This document shows, piece after piece, positions 21,437-32,651 of a DNA stretch of 64,000 bases. Position numbers and translations under genes: made by a program. Every line of letters begins with the position of its first letter. The stretch's first letter is position 1. The notes under the pieces are model-generated. The model made no database searches, was not told the origin of the DNA, and was given only the letters and a program-made list of their open reading frames with translations. The stretch is from Hydractinia symbiolongicarpus (Eukaryota > Cnidaria > Hydrozoa > Anthoathecata > Hydractiniidae): NCBI RefSeq assembly GCF_029227915.1, contig NC_079884.1:3534001-3598000 (forward strand). Direction: 5' to 3'.

Positions 21437-24400
21437 TTAAGTTTGGTAAACAGCATGTAAAATGCTTTTAACACGACACCTCTTCTTTCACAGTAATCCA
21501 CTCTACGGACACAAAACCCTGGAATTTAATTTAGATAAAGTTCAAATTGCGTGAATTTAGTTTGAAAGAAGTATATTTAATTGCTTGTGGGCCGAACTTT
21601 GAAATTTCACACCTCGTCCCAATATAATTGGAGGAGGGTTGTAGAAGGCGCAATAGATTTGAGAACTTTTTTGCAGATTATGGTTCTGTTTACCCTCTTT
21701 ACTGACATTTTAAAAATGGTTTTAAATAGCTTCTTTCGTGTTCTAAAGTCAAAGTTTTACTTCATGTGATGTCTTATTTGCTTGTTGCGGCAGGCATTCA
21801 AACTTACCCATGTCGGCGGACAACGGAGAAAAAATTAAAATAACTATCAGTATGCTTTTTTAACGAGAGGGAGGATAGCAAACCAACAAATTTTCAATGA
21901 CATTTTAAAAGTTCTAAACCTCACATGAATCCGCCTCCCCACAAGTTGAGGCTCTGTGAAGACTTGCGTTGGAACAACACTGAATTAGGGGGCAGGATGG
22001 CGCTAGAAAAAAGTAGTCTCAATATATTTATTGTGAGGTTGTAGGAATACTGACTTCCAGAATATCTTCCAATTTTTCTGTTTGTTGCAAATTTTAAAAC
22101 AACCTCTTCCCCACGCCTTCTTATGCTTTTTGTATTTGAAAGACCTTGTTCAGGCTGTCAAATTATAAAAAGCCTTACAAGTCCTCGGGACGAGGCTGGT
22201 GTAAAGAGAGAGATTTTCAGTATTAAACTAAACCATAAAATAACGAAAGTGATCTTAGGATAGTTGATATGGGAATGAGATTTGTTGAGTTGGAAAACCA
22301 CGAATGGGTTGTTGTTGTAAATTTGAACCTGAGATAGTTATAATCCCGCATTTTTCCCGCGCTTTTTTTGTGTTTTTTATATTAACGTGGTTTTGCCTAA
22401 AATTTACGAAATTCGTTAAAATGTCAGTACCTCAAACAATAGTACGTTTAAGATGGCTACATTAAATTTTTTATTGTGCTGTAACAAAAAAGGTTTCTAT
22501 TTATCATTATTTATTACTCAAACCGCCCTTTCCATGTTGTAAAACCCAGTAATTCGGTTGCAGGCTATCTCATAAAATAAATTAATTAGGCGTGCATAAA
22601 AAACAATCAATTTAATTTCTACAAATGAAATCGTATTAAAGATCAATTCTTCTAAATGATATTTCATTTTGTATAGGCATCATCGTCATACCAAAATATG
22701 TCCGTTTAAAATGTTAGCTGCCCAATTCTACTTACATAAAACAAAACATGTTTTTGTACTCAGTCATAAGTCATAGAAATATTTACCTGTCAATAAAAAT
22801 GTGCAATTCCAATTCTGTAAATTGTTTGCATGAAAACTAAATAATACGAATTACCGCGGGTACTTATTTTACGAGTTTAAAAATTACATTTATAGTATTA
22901 ATTTTAGCGGATGATAGTTTACCATAAATTTCGCGGCTATTCATTTTTGCAATTGAAGTAAAATTAGAATTGTTTTCAGGGTCAATTCCATATGGGATAT
23001 TATAGTTGAGGAAATTAAAATGAAGTTTATCCAACATTTTGAGATTAGCTGTTTATACCCTTAGTTTCTTATTATCACGTACTTAATGTTGGTTTCCACT
23101 AACACAGTTGTTAAACCACTAGTGCACACCAGTTTAAGATCTGATTTTCTTATTAGAAGCAAATATTGTAAAATAGAGCGACGCAAGATATTGCGCAACA
23201 AATTTATATAGAGCTCTACAATGGTTGCACAGTAATTACGAATTTTAATAGAACCAAAGATTCGGACATAAATGTTATAAAGGATAATTGATTTCCACCA
23301 GCGAAGGCGGAATCTTTAATATCGTGTGAGAAGATAGATAGAGAGATAGGGATATAGATAGAGACAGCACAGCTAGGCTGGACGCCCGAAAATTATCCAG
23401 GCTAAAGATTTTTTTCTGAGAGCGAGGCTAAAATGAGTTTTAAGCCAATAAGAATCCTAACAGTGCAACAGATTTTTTTATTATCCAATGAACAATACTT
23501 TATTTTAAGGTTTATATGCTATCGAACGTTAAAACTCGTGCAGTGTAGCATAATGAAGATCGTCTTATAATGCGCCATCTTTGATGTTACGTCATTTCTT
23601 TCTTTCTGTACAATTTTGCATTTTATTTTTTATTTATTGAGTTGTATTTTAACATTGCAGGCTAGTTACAATAATAATTGAGAATTCTCAATGATTTGTT
23701 CACCCCATAATTCTCCGTTTTCAAGATCAACTTCAAACTTTAAAATCTTTTAGGCTAATGGCGGAAATTTTCAAGCCCCTGGGCTTCTTGTATTACTTAA
23801 AAAACACAGCAATTAATGGTACAAATTTAAACTTTGGGTATATAGTCATGTCTTGGTACAAAATGGACTTAACATTTAATGCCAAAAAATGAAAGCTGTG
23901 TATTGTCTTTACATTTAAACAATTGATTGATTCGATTATTGAAACATAATAGAAAAACACCGGACTAAAGTAGCTAATTGCTTCTTATTAAATAAAAGGA
24001 ATCAACACATGTAGCAGTAGATAAGTTTAGAGAATAAAGACGAACAACATTTTGCAAACAATTTAAAGTTTATCTTTATTTATCTACAAGCCCACAGCTG
24101 AACTCACTCGAGTCGATCTCTTACTGAAAAAGCATTTTCTTACGATGTACAAACGAGTTTTTAAAATACAAGATGTTTACTCTGAAAAAGACTGAATTCG
24201 ATTTGGATAACGGTTAGAGGTACAACAGTTTTGGTTTCACGAATTCTACTGTACAATAAATAAAACTGGTCATAAAGGTAAAATAACACAAAATATCAAT
24301 TAAAAGTATGTTAACTTTCGCGGGTACTATTTTTTTAAAGATTTAAACGTAGGGTGATTGGAAAGTCTTTCCAACCAAGCGATTTCTACCTTATTTTCTA

Positions 24401-24595
24401 CCTCAGCATTTCTTTAATTCTTTTTTTCTACAACCAAATTTTTATACCCGAATCTCTAAAAAACCCGCCAAAGTTAGTTCGTTCAAAGGTACTTTAGACA
24501 AAGAGAATAATGTCAGAAAATTTTTTCTAACATTATGACGTAGCAAATTTATTATAATTATTGTGAATCGTACACATTCATTGTCACTAAACTAA
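21437..24595. other. 3.1 kb intergenic, no supported gene
   Basis: No splice-framed exon was recognised. A CACCTCGTCCCA phrase at 21609 and its inverse GGGACGAGGCTGGTG at 22187 may be the ends of another member of the CCTCGTCCC family. A GATA/GAGA microsatellite lies at 23328-23366. The rest is featureless AT-rich DNA. Confidence 0.4.
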
Positions 24596-25359
24596 AGGCC
24601 GGGCAAACGATTTCAACAGTCCATCCAACATCAAAAATGAATTGTTGGGCAATTGTTGGACAAATGTTGGATGAATGTTGGATACCCTTTAAAGCGTTTA
24701 ATCGTAACATCCAACATTAGCTTTATCCAACAATGTCGTTCATTCATTCATTATGCTCTACTTAGTCATTTCAAACTAAACATGGCGGCGACATGTTCCT
24801 CCTAATTATTTTATCAGAATTCGCTGATTCTGATAACGAAAAGTCTTGAAGGGGTAAACAAGAGAGTGGGTCAAAAGAGACTTTGGTCAAGGAGTTGATA
24901 GTGGAGGATCGGATGTTGTTCAAGCAGATGTTTAGATTGAGCGTGGAAAATTTTGAGATTGTTTTGAGTCACATTGACGATCTCATTTCCCTCCAAGAAA
25001 GAACACATGGAGGAAATCGTCCTATACTATCAAATGAACGACTTGCATTAACGCTACGATTTCTTGCAACAAAATATTCGATTTTCTTTCGATTGACGTC
25101 ATCATCATTCAAATGTTGGACGAAAAGCGTTCAAACGATTCCAACAGGAAAATCGAGCGAGAAAAAAAGGCAAAAGTTGGATGAAAAGTTTGGTGGCGAA
25201 CAAACGTTCATCCAACTTTATCCAACTATTTTTTTCTTCTTTTAACGTCATTTTTTCTTTTTTTATAAATTTTAAATTCGTTCAAATGATTCCAACATTT
25301 ATCTAACATGGGTGTTGGATCTGTGTTGGATGGAATGTTGGAATCGTTTGCCCCGGCCA
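24596..25359. mobile_element. Non-autonomous PIF/Harbinger element, 764 bp, TAA duplication
   Basis: The left end AGGCCGGGCAAACGATTTCAA is matched by the reverse complement of the right end, TGGCCGGGGCAAACGATTCC. TAA flanks both sides (24593-24595 and 25360-25362), as expected for PIF/Harbinger. TTGGATGAATGTTGGA-type words recur near both ends. It carries a transposase fragment. It differs in sequence from the element at 20521-21180. Confidence 0.8.
24883..25245 (+). pseudogene. Harbinger transposase fragment (helix-turn-helix region)
   Basis: The frame contains VKELIVEDRMLFKQMFRLSV, then THGGNRPILSNERLALTLRF and LATKYS. This matches the region of PIF/Harbinger nucleases between the N-terminal basic segment and the catalytic core (FRMS..., R.PI...ERLALTLRFLATG). 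It then loses similarity, and no DDE core is present. Residues upstream of the open frame (MAATCSS then a stop) look like the decayed protein start. With the fragment at 20828-21019 it shows two independent Harbinger families. Confidence 0.7.
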
Positions 25360-25362
25360 TAA

Positions 25363-26397
25363 GTGCCTAAAAAAACATTTTGCAAAATACGGAAAACAAT
25401 GTCTGTTCAGTCTAGCCCGATCGCCCTAGGGAAACATTCTAGCGGGAAATAAATTTAATTAATTTTAGCTGAGAGCAATGCTAAGTAATTTTGACGCGAA
25501 TCTATTTCGGGGGATGACAAAGACTTTTTTAAAAATAAAAAAATACAACCATTGATTTTTTCCTTTTCAAATCGGGCAACAGTAATATTTTTTTACAATA
25601 ACAACTATCAAATAAAAACAACAAAATTGTATCGTACGGTAGCTAGGTAATCAAAACATAAAATAATTCGCATAATGCGCAGAGAAACTACTCAGAGAGA
25701 TTCACTAAGTTCACTAACTGCCCGAAGCAGTGATAGAACCGAAGAATGAGACAGAAAATATAACAACCTTTTAGTGGTGTTCGGAAGGTGATGTTTAAAC
25801 TCTTTGTAGACTGTGACTATTTCAATAAAGATCAAAGTTTTTCCTGTGCGAAGGATGTTGTATTAAATGTAATGTTGTATTAAATGTATTAAATTAAATA
25901 AATAAATAAATTAAAGCGACGTGCAGGGAAAGTAATCTCTTAAGCTTTGTAACCCTATACTCCGATTTCACGAATTTGAATACCAATTCTTAGATTTACA
26001 TTTGAATAAATGTGATGTCGCCAAACTCTAATATATAAGACATGGTATGTACTTTGCAGGTCAAGTCTTATCCAAAATTGTCTTTTTTGATTCTGTTGAT
26101 GCAAAGTGAGTGCTGCTGATGTCTCCGTCTATAGCATATCGGTTAGAAAATTTAGTTTTAGATAAGCAACATTCTGCAACTCCACTAGAAAAAAAACATA
26201 GTTCCTTTTTATAGATTTCCATCGTGTGACGTAAGAATGATTTAGAAAATGTTACATGTGGGTAAAATACACAAAGAAAAAAAAAACAACCTATATGCAG
26301 TGAAGAACAAGGTCAAACAAAACAAAAAACGAGCAGTTTTTCGAAGTTTATTTGTTTTTTTAAGACGTTTGATCAATATGCCACGCTACTGTCTTCG
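25363..26397. other. 1 kb intergenic, nothing recognisable
   Basis: AT-rich DNA with a short TAAATAAATAAATAAAT run near 25897. No supported coding or repeat structure. Confidence 0.45.
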
Positions 26398-26443
26398 CCA
26401 ATCTAATTACTGCTTTCCTCCTGGAAAGCAGTAATTAGACTGG
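26398..26443. repeat. Hairpin with 21-bp arms
   Basis: CCAATCTAATTACTGCTTTCC (26398-26418) and its reverse complement with one mismatch (26423-26443) are separated by four bases. It could be a tiny foldback insertion or a structured RNA element; nothing distinguishes these. Confidence 0.65.
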
Positions 26444-26789
26444 TAGTGCAAGATTGAAGCAATTGCGAAATATGTAAGCTCCACAAGTTGACTTTATTTT
26501 TTAATTAAATATTTCTAATCATGCAAAATAAAACTTGTGAAATTATACTTTTTAGAACTCCGTTGAGCCAATTTAAAAATGACGCCTATCAAAGTAAGCT
26601 CCAGCCTTTTTAATGCCTTTATCCTCCCTCCCACTCTGCTATAACGAAAAGAAGTTAAAAATAACAAACTTTAAAGGCCTGCGTAATGAGTGACATGCAT
26701 TAAGAGTCTAGCAAAAGAAGTGATTTTTATTTTCAAAATATTGAAAAAATTAATCTAAAATAAAGGTAAAGAAGAAGAGCAAACCTTAC

Positions 26790-26870
26790 CACATGTATAT
26801 CCATGATCATTGCAAGCGTCACCGCACATTTCTGATTCAGCACATGGGTTAAGACTTTTACAAAGTGGCC
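26790..26870 (-). CDS. Candidate cysteine-rich (EGF-like) exon
   Basis: On the minus strand, acceptor CTCTTTAGAGAG leads into PLCKSLNPCAESEMCGDAC and then NDHGYTC, ending at TGTG followed by donor GTAAGG. With the acceptor at 26871-26872 the exon is 81 nt and phase 1-1, the usual class for EGF modules; two other AGs just upstream are possible. Five cysteines in 24 residues, the NPC..S..C phrase and GYTC before the donor all look like an extracellular module. No neighbouring exon of the same gene was recognised, so the parent gene is unknown. It could be an orphan remnant. Confidence 0.4.
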
Positions 26871-26874
26871 CTCT

Positions 26875-28000
26875 CTAAAGAGATGATTAGATGTATGAAA
26901 ACAGGCGATGAAGAGCAAGGGAAAGAATATTTGTAGCAAAGTTCCCAAGAGTCCTGTTTTTGCGCTGACATTAAATGTTTTAAATCTTTTTGGGTTATAA
27001 AAGCTTTCGTCATATCGTTATGTAACAGAGAATTTGTTTTGGAAATATGTCTCGTAATAATCTTAGGTTGAGCCTTTTTTAAACTTTGGAATGTTTAAGA
27101 AAAATACTTTGTAAGAGTTTCTAATATGTTCTAATAACCAACGTTTAAAATTATTTCAAAGATTTAAACTTACTTTTTTTGACATCCATTTTGAAAATCA
27201 TTTCACATACATAAGTAAAAAATTACAAAAATATTTTGATTATTTGGAGAAGCAAAAGTTACTTTAAACAACTTTAAATTACTTTTTGGTCCTGACCGGG
27301 GACTTTAGCTAATAGGTGCCCCCTCCCCCATGTTACATGAAAGTTTTTGGTACCATAGAAAATAAATAGATGATTCAAGATATTATTTAACAGGGGGGGG
27401 GGGTCGGTGATACTACAATCCTGGACATAATATTATTGGACAAGGCCGATTTCTGGCTATTTCTCGAACTGGCCAAGTGAAATCGCTTTGTCAAAACTCT
27501 CACGTTGGGAAATGTGTAAGCCAGGTAAATAGCGTCGAAAATGCGTTACTGGCAGTTTCTGCTATGTCCGCATTTCGGAAAGATCCACACGACGGCCGGC
27601 TAAGGTGCTGAAACTCGGGGAAACAGGGTGTGCTGACATCAGCAAGAATTAGTATGTGTAAAGAATTTGAAACTAACCAAATAGTCCTAAGTCCGTTTGC
27701 GATCATTGACAAGGGAACTTTGACAAGTTCGTAATGCCTTTGTCTTTTGTAGAAACAGTGTTTACAACTGTGGGATGAACTATGAAATTCGGCCCTCTTT
27801 TCGAATAAATTAAGTCCGGGATTGTAGATTATGCGATGCGAGGAAGAAATGGGGGGAGGGGGTGGTGGTAAAAAGGGCAAATTTGGATCTTACGTAATTA
27901 TTGAATGACTCCTTGTATGTTGTTGGCAGTACTTTTTTTTGACTAGATTGACATAGCCTCACCAACCAATGTATGTCAAGATTTTAAATTTAAGAAGAAA
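26875..28000. other. 1.1 kb intergenic, no supported gene
   Basis: Contains a G11 run near 27392. Open frames between 27410 and 27880 on both strands have no recognisable motif. A plus-strand frame of about 65 codons ending near 27609 has somewhat gene-like composition but no family signature. Confidence 0.35.
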
Positions 28001-28034
28001 ATATGATAATAATAAAAAGTGTATTTGCTTGGTA

Positions 28035-28560
28035 TATCATTAAAAAAAGTCGGCAAAAAGTGTATTTTTTGCCGTCTAAAACTTTTTCGACTTTTTTATT
28101 ACTGACGAAACTTTTTTTCCGACTTTTTTTCCGACCTAACTTTTTTGCCGCCTCTTTCTTCGGACAAAATTATTTTGCCGATATCGTTTTTTAAATTTTT
28201 TTGTTAAACACCACTTTTTGCTGATTTTTTACGGACAAAAATTTTTGCCGAACACTTTTTTGCCGTTTTTTCTTGATGCTAATTTTTATCAGTTGTATTT
28301 AATCATTCTTAAAATGGACTAAACTTAAACTTTTTTTATATACCTATAACCATTTTTGTTGTTGTTGTTTTATTTTTTATTAAAATCTAAACTTTCTTGA
28401 ACATTTTCGTTTAAAAATTGGTCGGCAAAAAGTAAGTAAATTCAAAAATTTAGTCGACAAAGAGTGACTAAATTTTGTCCAACTCCAAGTGAGTAATATT
28501 TTTGCCGACTTTTTATTTTTGCGAATAATTTCTTTGCCGACTTTTTTTTCACCGAAAAGG
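28035..28560. repeat. Degenerate GCCGACTTTTTT repeat region
   Basis: TTTTTTGCCGACTTTTT and its inverse AAAAAGTCGGCAAAAAG recur many times in imperfect form at 28035-28260 and 28420-28560. It is simple, probably transposon-derived, and non-coding. Confidence 0.55.
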
Positions 28561-28571
28561 TATATTTAGTG

Positions 28572-29383
28572 CCTGGCACTAAGGAGCACTAACGAGCGAT
28601 ATCTCTGCTTTTTTATAAGTCAGAATCAGTTTCAACGCTACTTAGTGCCCATGTCGCTCATTAGTGCTGTTTTTCGAGCACTTATGAGCACTAAGTCTTA
28701 GTGCATGAGCACTAAGGCTTAGTGCTGTTATCAAAAATTTTTGATAACAGCACTAGATTCTAGTGCTCGTTTTATTGTTTTCTTCTGAGATCAAAGGTGC
28801 CGACATTCGTGCAGAAGTATTCTGTGCAGAACATGATTTCCAAATGATGAAATACAGTGTGAATTGTGAATACTAGTCGTTAGCCCGTGGAAAAATCCAC
28901 GGGTTCGCCCGTCCTTTTTATACCGCATCACGTGCGTCTCGCTACCTGCGCAGCTAAGCTACTATTTTGCGTGACAGACAGACGTATACGGGTATTGTAA
29001 TATAGATATTCTGTGTGTGCTTCTGTGTTTGTTTCAAGACAGAGGAAAATGTCGTTGGAGAAATCGAAACGTAACCAACCTTCATGCATAGCAGAGGATA
29101 AACGGCTAGCAGAATGTGTTAGAAATTTTTCTGCGCTTTATTCCCCTTTTTCATTTTGTAGCCTGAATATTGGACGTATCCAAAATCCTTTTTTCTTCAA
29201 ATTGTGTTTCAACTTTTGTAAACGTAGCAAAAGCAGCAGCAAAAAAACCCTTCTTTTTCTACGTTTCATGCTGAAAAGAGTTCTTATATTTAGATTTTCC
29301 TCTTATAGTGTGAATCACTTTAAAACAGACGCTCATCTTCCAGTGCTCTTTAGTGCTCAATTTTAGTGCTCCTTAGTGCCAGG
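28572..29383. mobile_element. Inverted-repeat element, CCTGGCACTAAGGAGCACTAA ends
   Basis: The 21-bp left end is exactly inverted at the right end (29363-29383). The words TTAGTGCTC and GAGCACTAA recur inside, together with a perfect 36-bp palindrome at 28720-28755. A Helitron (28873-29006) is nested in it. No target duplication was found and no transposase remains, so the superfamily is not assigned. The 117-codon open frame at 29013-29366 has no recognisable domain. Confidence 0.7.
28873..29006 (-). mobile_element. Short non-autonomous Helitron, 134 bp
   Basis: Read on the minus strand it starts TCTATATTACAATACCCG and ends with a CCCGTGG...CCACGGG hairpin followed by CTAACGACTAG. A 5' TC, a 3' hairpin just before CTRR, and insertion between host A (29007) and T (28872) are the Helitron hallmarks. 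It is closely related to 50134-50265. Confidence 0.8.
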
Positions 29384-29803
29384 TGAGAACCAAGCCTAAA
29401 CAAGTAGAAATTTTAAACAGATAAATCTATCCTAAGAACGGTGCAAATTCATGGAATAACACCAGTGGGTACCGCAAAAGCCTCATGGCTATGTTATACT
29501 AGATCTTCGTTGTACATTTCCTAAAATATAAAGCATTCACTTCGAACAACGTTTGGATTGAATATGTTCAATTCTTAGAATATTGGAAGATGGTGAACGA
29601 TTTTAAACAACTAAAGAAAGTCACTGAATCTATCAAAACTGAAATACTTATGCCATTGCCAAAATTTTAACTAAGGACCAATAGAAAGTGCAAATTTGTG
29701 AAAAAGTGCGATGTTTTAAAAAATTTATTTGAATACATTTTTAGGTCATCCACATTATTTTTTTTCGCAAACATTAATGCCAGATGTAACTTTACCATGT
29801 TTT
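29384..29803. other. Intergenic, nothing recognisable
   Basis: AT-rich DNA with no repeat or coding structure that I can support. Confidence 0.45.
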
Positions 29804-30274
29804 TACTTTAAGGGGAGAAATTCTCGCGGGCATAAATTTTGGCGATTTTGGCCCCTTTTCGCAAAAATTTCTGCCCGGTAAGAAATTTAACCTGAAATTC
29901 GCACAAGTTATTTTCGCGAAAAATCAACTTTTTCTAGAAATCGCGAAAGTTTTTTCCAAGTTTTAAAAGCCGAAAATCTTAAATAACGAAGGCTCCAAGG
30001 ACAAGGGTAGAAATAATAGATCAAAACTAAAAAAATGGCTATAAAACTCTAACTCTAAAAAAAATATATACAGTAGTATTGTTATTTCATTAAAAAAATA
30101 TTTGATTTAAAATCAATTTTTTCATTACAATTCATTGTCATTCGCGAAAGTTTTTGTTCCCAAAAATTTTGGAAAATTCGCGAAGATTTTTTCTGTGAAA
30201 TTTCTTTCAGAAGTAGAATTCACGAAAATTAACTTCGCGAAATTTCTTACCGCGAAAATTTCTGCCCTAAAGTA
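29804..30274. mobile_element. TTCGCGAA-rich inverted-repeat element, 471 bp
   Basis: The left end TACTTTAAGGGGAGAAATTC matches the reverse complement of the right end, TACTTTAGGGCAGAAATTTT. Similarity continues for about 35 bp with some mismatches. Internal sequence is dominated by TTCGCGAAAAT words in both orientations. No transposase and no clear target duplication. Diverged relatives lie in the last LRP5/6 intron and near 20450 and 21340. Confidence 0.7.
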
Positions 30275-30956
30275 GTTGAAAAACAGGAAACTTGAGATTT
30301 TTACCTTCTGCATCCAACGTACAATTCTCCCCGATATCCTAATTCAAGAGACGGCCACGTAAATATATTGAAGCGAAAATGTTTAACTGTAGGTTAATAT
30401 TCCAGTCAAGTTCTTAATGAAATTTAAGAATTTAAAATTCTGATGTATTTATTGTCAAACCGTTGTTTATTACTTCCTAATACATATATTTAGCTATAAA
30501 AACTATTTAAGCTTTAGAGTGTTTAACTAGGTAAACATAAATCCATATCACACCCCTGCTTACACAAAATTAGCGTCGGTTTCTGGAGCAACCCAAGGTT
30601 CCGTTTGGCTTCGTGATGAAGTCAGTTAAACGGATTGTAAAGATTCTAAGAAAAACCTTGCAAGGATTACCGTACTACGAGCTTCAGAGAACATTTCTAA
30701 AATTATTAGAATTGATATTATTTTGTGTAAGTCGAGCCTTTTATCGCTGATAAATAAGACAAAAAGTCACGTGCTTCCCAGTAACAGAAAGTGGCCTGAT
30801 ATTGGACACGACTCATAAACTTCCCAGAGTTAAACTGCATCATTTTTAAGAACTTCTTGCTTTCAAATACTTTCCTGATCCTGCAACAGTAATTTCAAGT
30901 CTATTGTGATATTGTGATCTGCCTTGGGACGTAAGCTTAAAGAGTTCGTAACTATT
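30275..30956. other. Intergenic, nothing recognisable
   Basis: No coding or repeat signal. AATAAA on the minus strand (TTTATT at about 30446 and 30466) could serve the candidate terminal exon to its right. Confidence 0.35.
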
Positions 30957-31130
30957 TTAAGTCGCCAAAAATACGTTTTCATCCAGAAGCGGGGTTACAA
31001 TATTGTATTGTATTTGCGAACCATCAGCAGATGACGAGAATGTATACTGACTGTAGACATATAGCCTAGACATGTGACACCACCCATCCTTAAAATGAAT
31101 TTTATACTCTGTTTCTGTAATAGCTACAAC
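30957..31130 (-). CDS. Candidate terminal exon of an unknown minus-strand gene
   Basis: On the minus strand, acceptor TATTTGTTGTAG is followed by a frame reading TETEYKIHFKDGWCHMSRLY, then VYSQYTFSSSADGSQIQYN and a TAA stop at 30957. Composition is protein-like and the acceptor is good, but I recognise no family and see no upstream partner exon. It may be chance. Confidence 0.25.
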   Translation of the reverse strand, partial: VVAITETEYKIHFKDGWCHMSRLYVYSQYTFSSSADGSQIQYNIVTPLLDENVFLAT

Positions 31131-32651
31131 AAATATTAGGGTTCTTTTTTTCAAGTACAATGGAATCTCTCTATCTCGACTACTCTCTATCTCATCTTCT
31201 CTCCATCTCGAACTAAAATCTCGGTTCCTTTGTGGTCCGCCTTAGGTATTTTTCTCGAACAAGTTTTTGGTCCCTTGCGAGTTCAAGACAGAAGTATAAT
31301 AAAACTATGAGTTGTGAAAATTTTAATTTCCTTAGGGTTAAATGTTTTTTAGATAATTTGAAAAAAAGTTTTCCAAAAATAAAAATGTTTGCACTGGGCT
31401 TTAGCAATTTAACAGGAGATGATTTGAGAGACCAATGAAACAAGCAAAGTTTCTATGTTGTTGGTAGTTACAGGATGTTGCCTAATAAGGACGTACCTTT
31501 ATCACTTAATGAAAATAAGCGCCTCAATTAATTCTATTCTGCAATGAAAGCAGTTGTTTTGTACGGACTATATGAAGTAACCGTAGCAACGCATTCCAAC
31601 ATTTCGATAAGTTTTATTTTTTGTGTTCTAAGCGGAAGATTCTTTTTCGGACAAAACAAGTGATTTTGTGAGTTTTGCTGAGCACAAAGCAGAGCAGTAC
31701 ACCAAGGTATCTACATTTTGTTTTACTTCTGACTGTATATTATATAAGAAACAGGATTGCATTCAAACTTTTCTATACAGAAATTTGGATCTTGTAATGT
31801 GGCGTACACTATTGAGACCAAATATAAGAGTAAATTTAATAGAAATATCCATTTATTGAAAAACTGGTGGAAAAGAAAAAATAATTGTTATTTTGTTTGG
31901 TTAGAGAAAAGAAAACTCATTTTGTTTTTGTTTTTGTGTTAGCTGTTGGGATATTTTTTATCGCAGGGCAGGCGGAATAGTTTTGCTGTAAAAAATGTCC
32001 ACTAAATAGAAGTTTACCAATGAAATGCTACTTATTTTGTCAGAGAGTAGTTGTATTTCGCGGAAATAAAATTTTTCACCCAGAAGGTTTCGGCAATACA
32101 AGGAGCTTAGTATCGGTGGATGTGACTATATTTTTAATATAAAAATTACCAATTCGAATCAATCAGTTAAAGTAACCATTTGAGAAGACTTTTACAGGCA
32201 TTGTTTTTAAATCATTTTTTGAAACCTCAGCAATATTTTAGTAAGAATTTTATCTTTGAGATATTTATTGAATGTATTATGGTAATCCTGCCATTCAGAA
32301 AATGCAGTTGATTACCATTGAGTGTATGGTTACCCATTGGCAACGTAAAACTTATACCAGAATAAAGTGAGACTACTGATAAGAAACTAATGCTGGTCTA
32401 GCTAATTATTTTTATTTCATGGTATGAAAACCCAAACCGAGAATTCAATGATAGCACGATATTATTTATATATACTACGACAGAGACTGCAATTCTTTTG
32501 CCGGCATAAGGTTCTTTTGTCGCCTAATGTGTAACCATACACTTAACATTGACTACGTGTAACTATACCTTAAGTGAGTTAATTAACTTCATAGCATGGT
32601 CTTAACAACATCAAAATTTGTGCCATTTGTATTTTTTTCTTTTTATTGTAG
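31131..32651. other. 1.5 kb intergenic or intronic; pogo-like end fragment
   Basis: At about 31160-31275 the phrase TACAATGGAATCTCTCTATC followed by CTCGAAC and CTTGCGAGTTC resembles the terminal region of pogo/Tigger elements elsewhere in the window. No second end was found. The rest is featureless; the 3' part is probably an intron of the 32678 gene. Confidence 0.35.

Noticed and set aside
27410-27880. Open frames on both strands (126 codons minus; about 65 plus)
   Set aside because: No recognisable domain, and the two strands compete; composition alone is not enough.
29013-29366. 117-codon frame in the inverted-repeat element
   Set aside because: It runs through the element into its right terminus and has no motif; not a transposase.
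31213-31443. Overlapping plus and minus frames near the pogo-like end
   Set aside because: They overlap repeat sequence and show no transposase motif.
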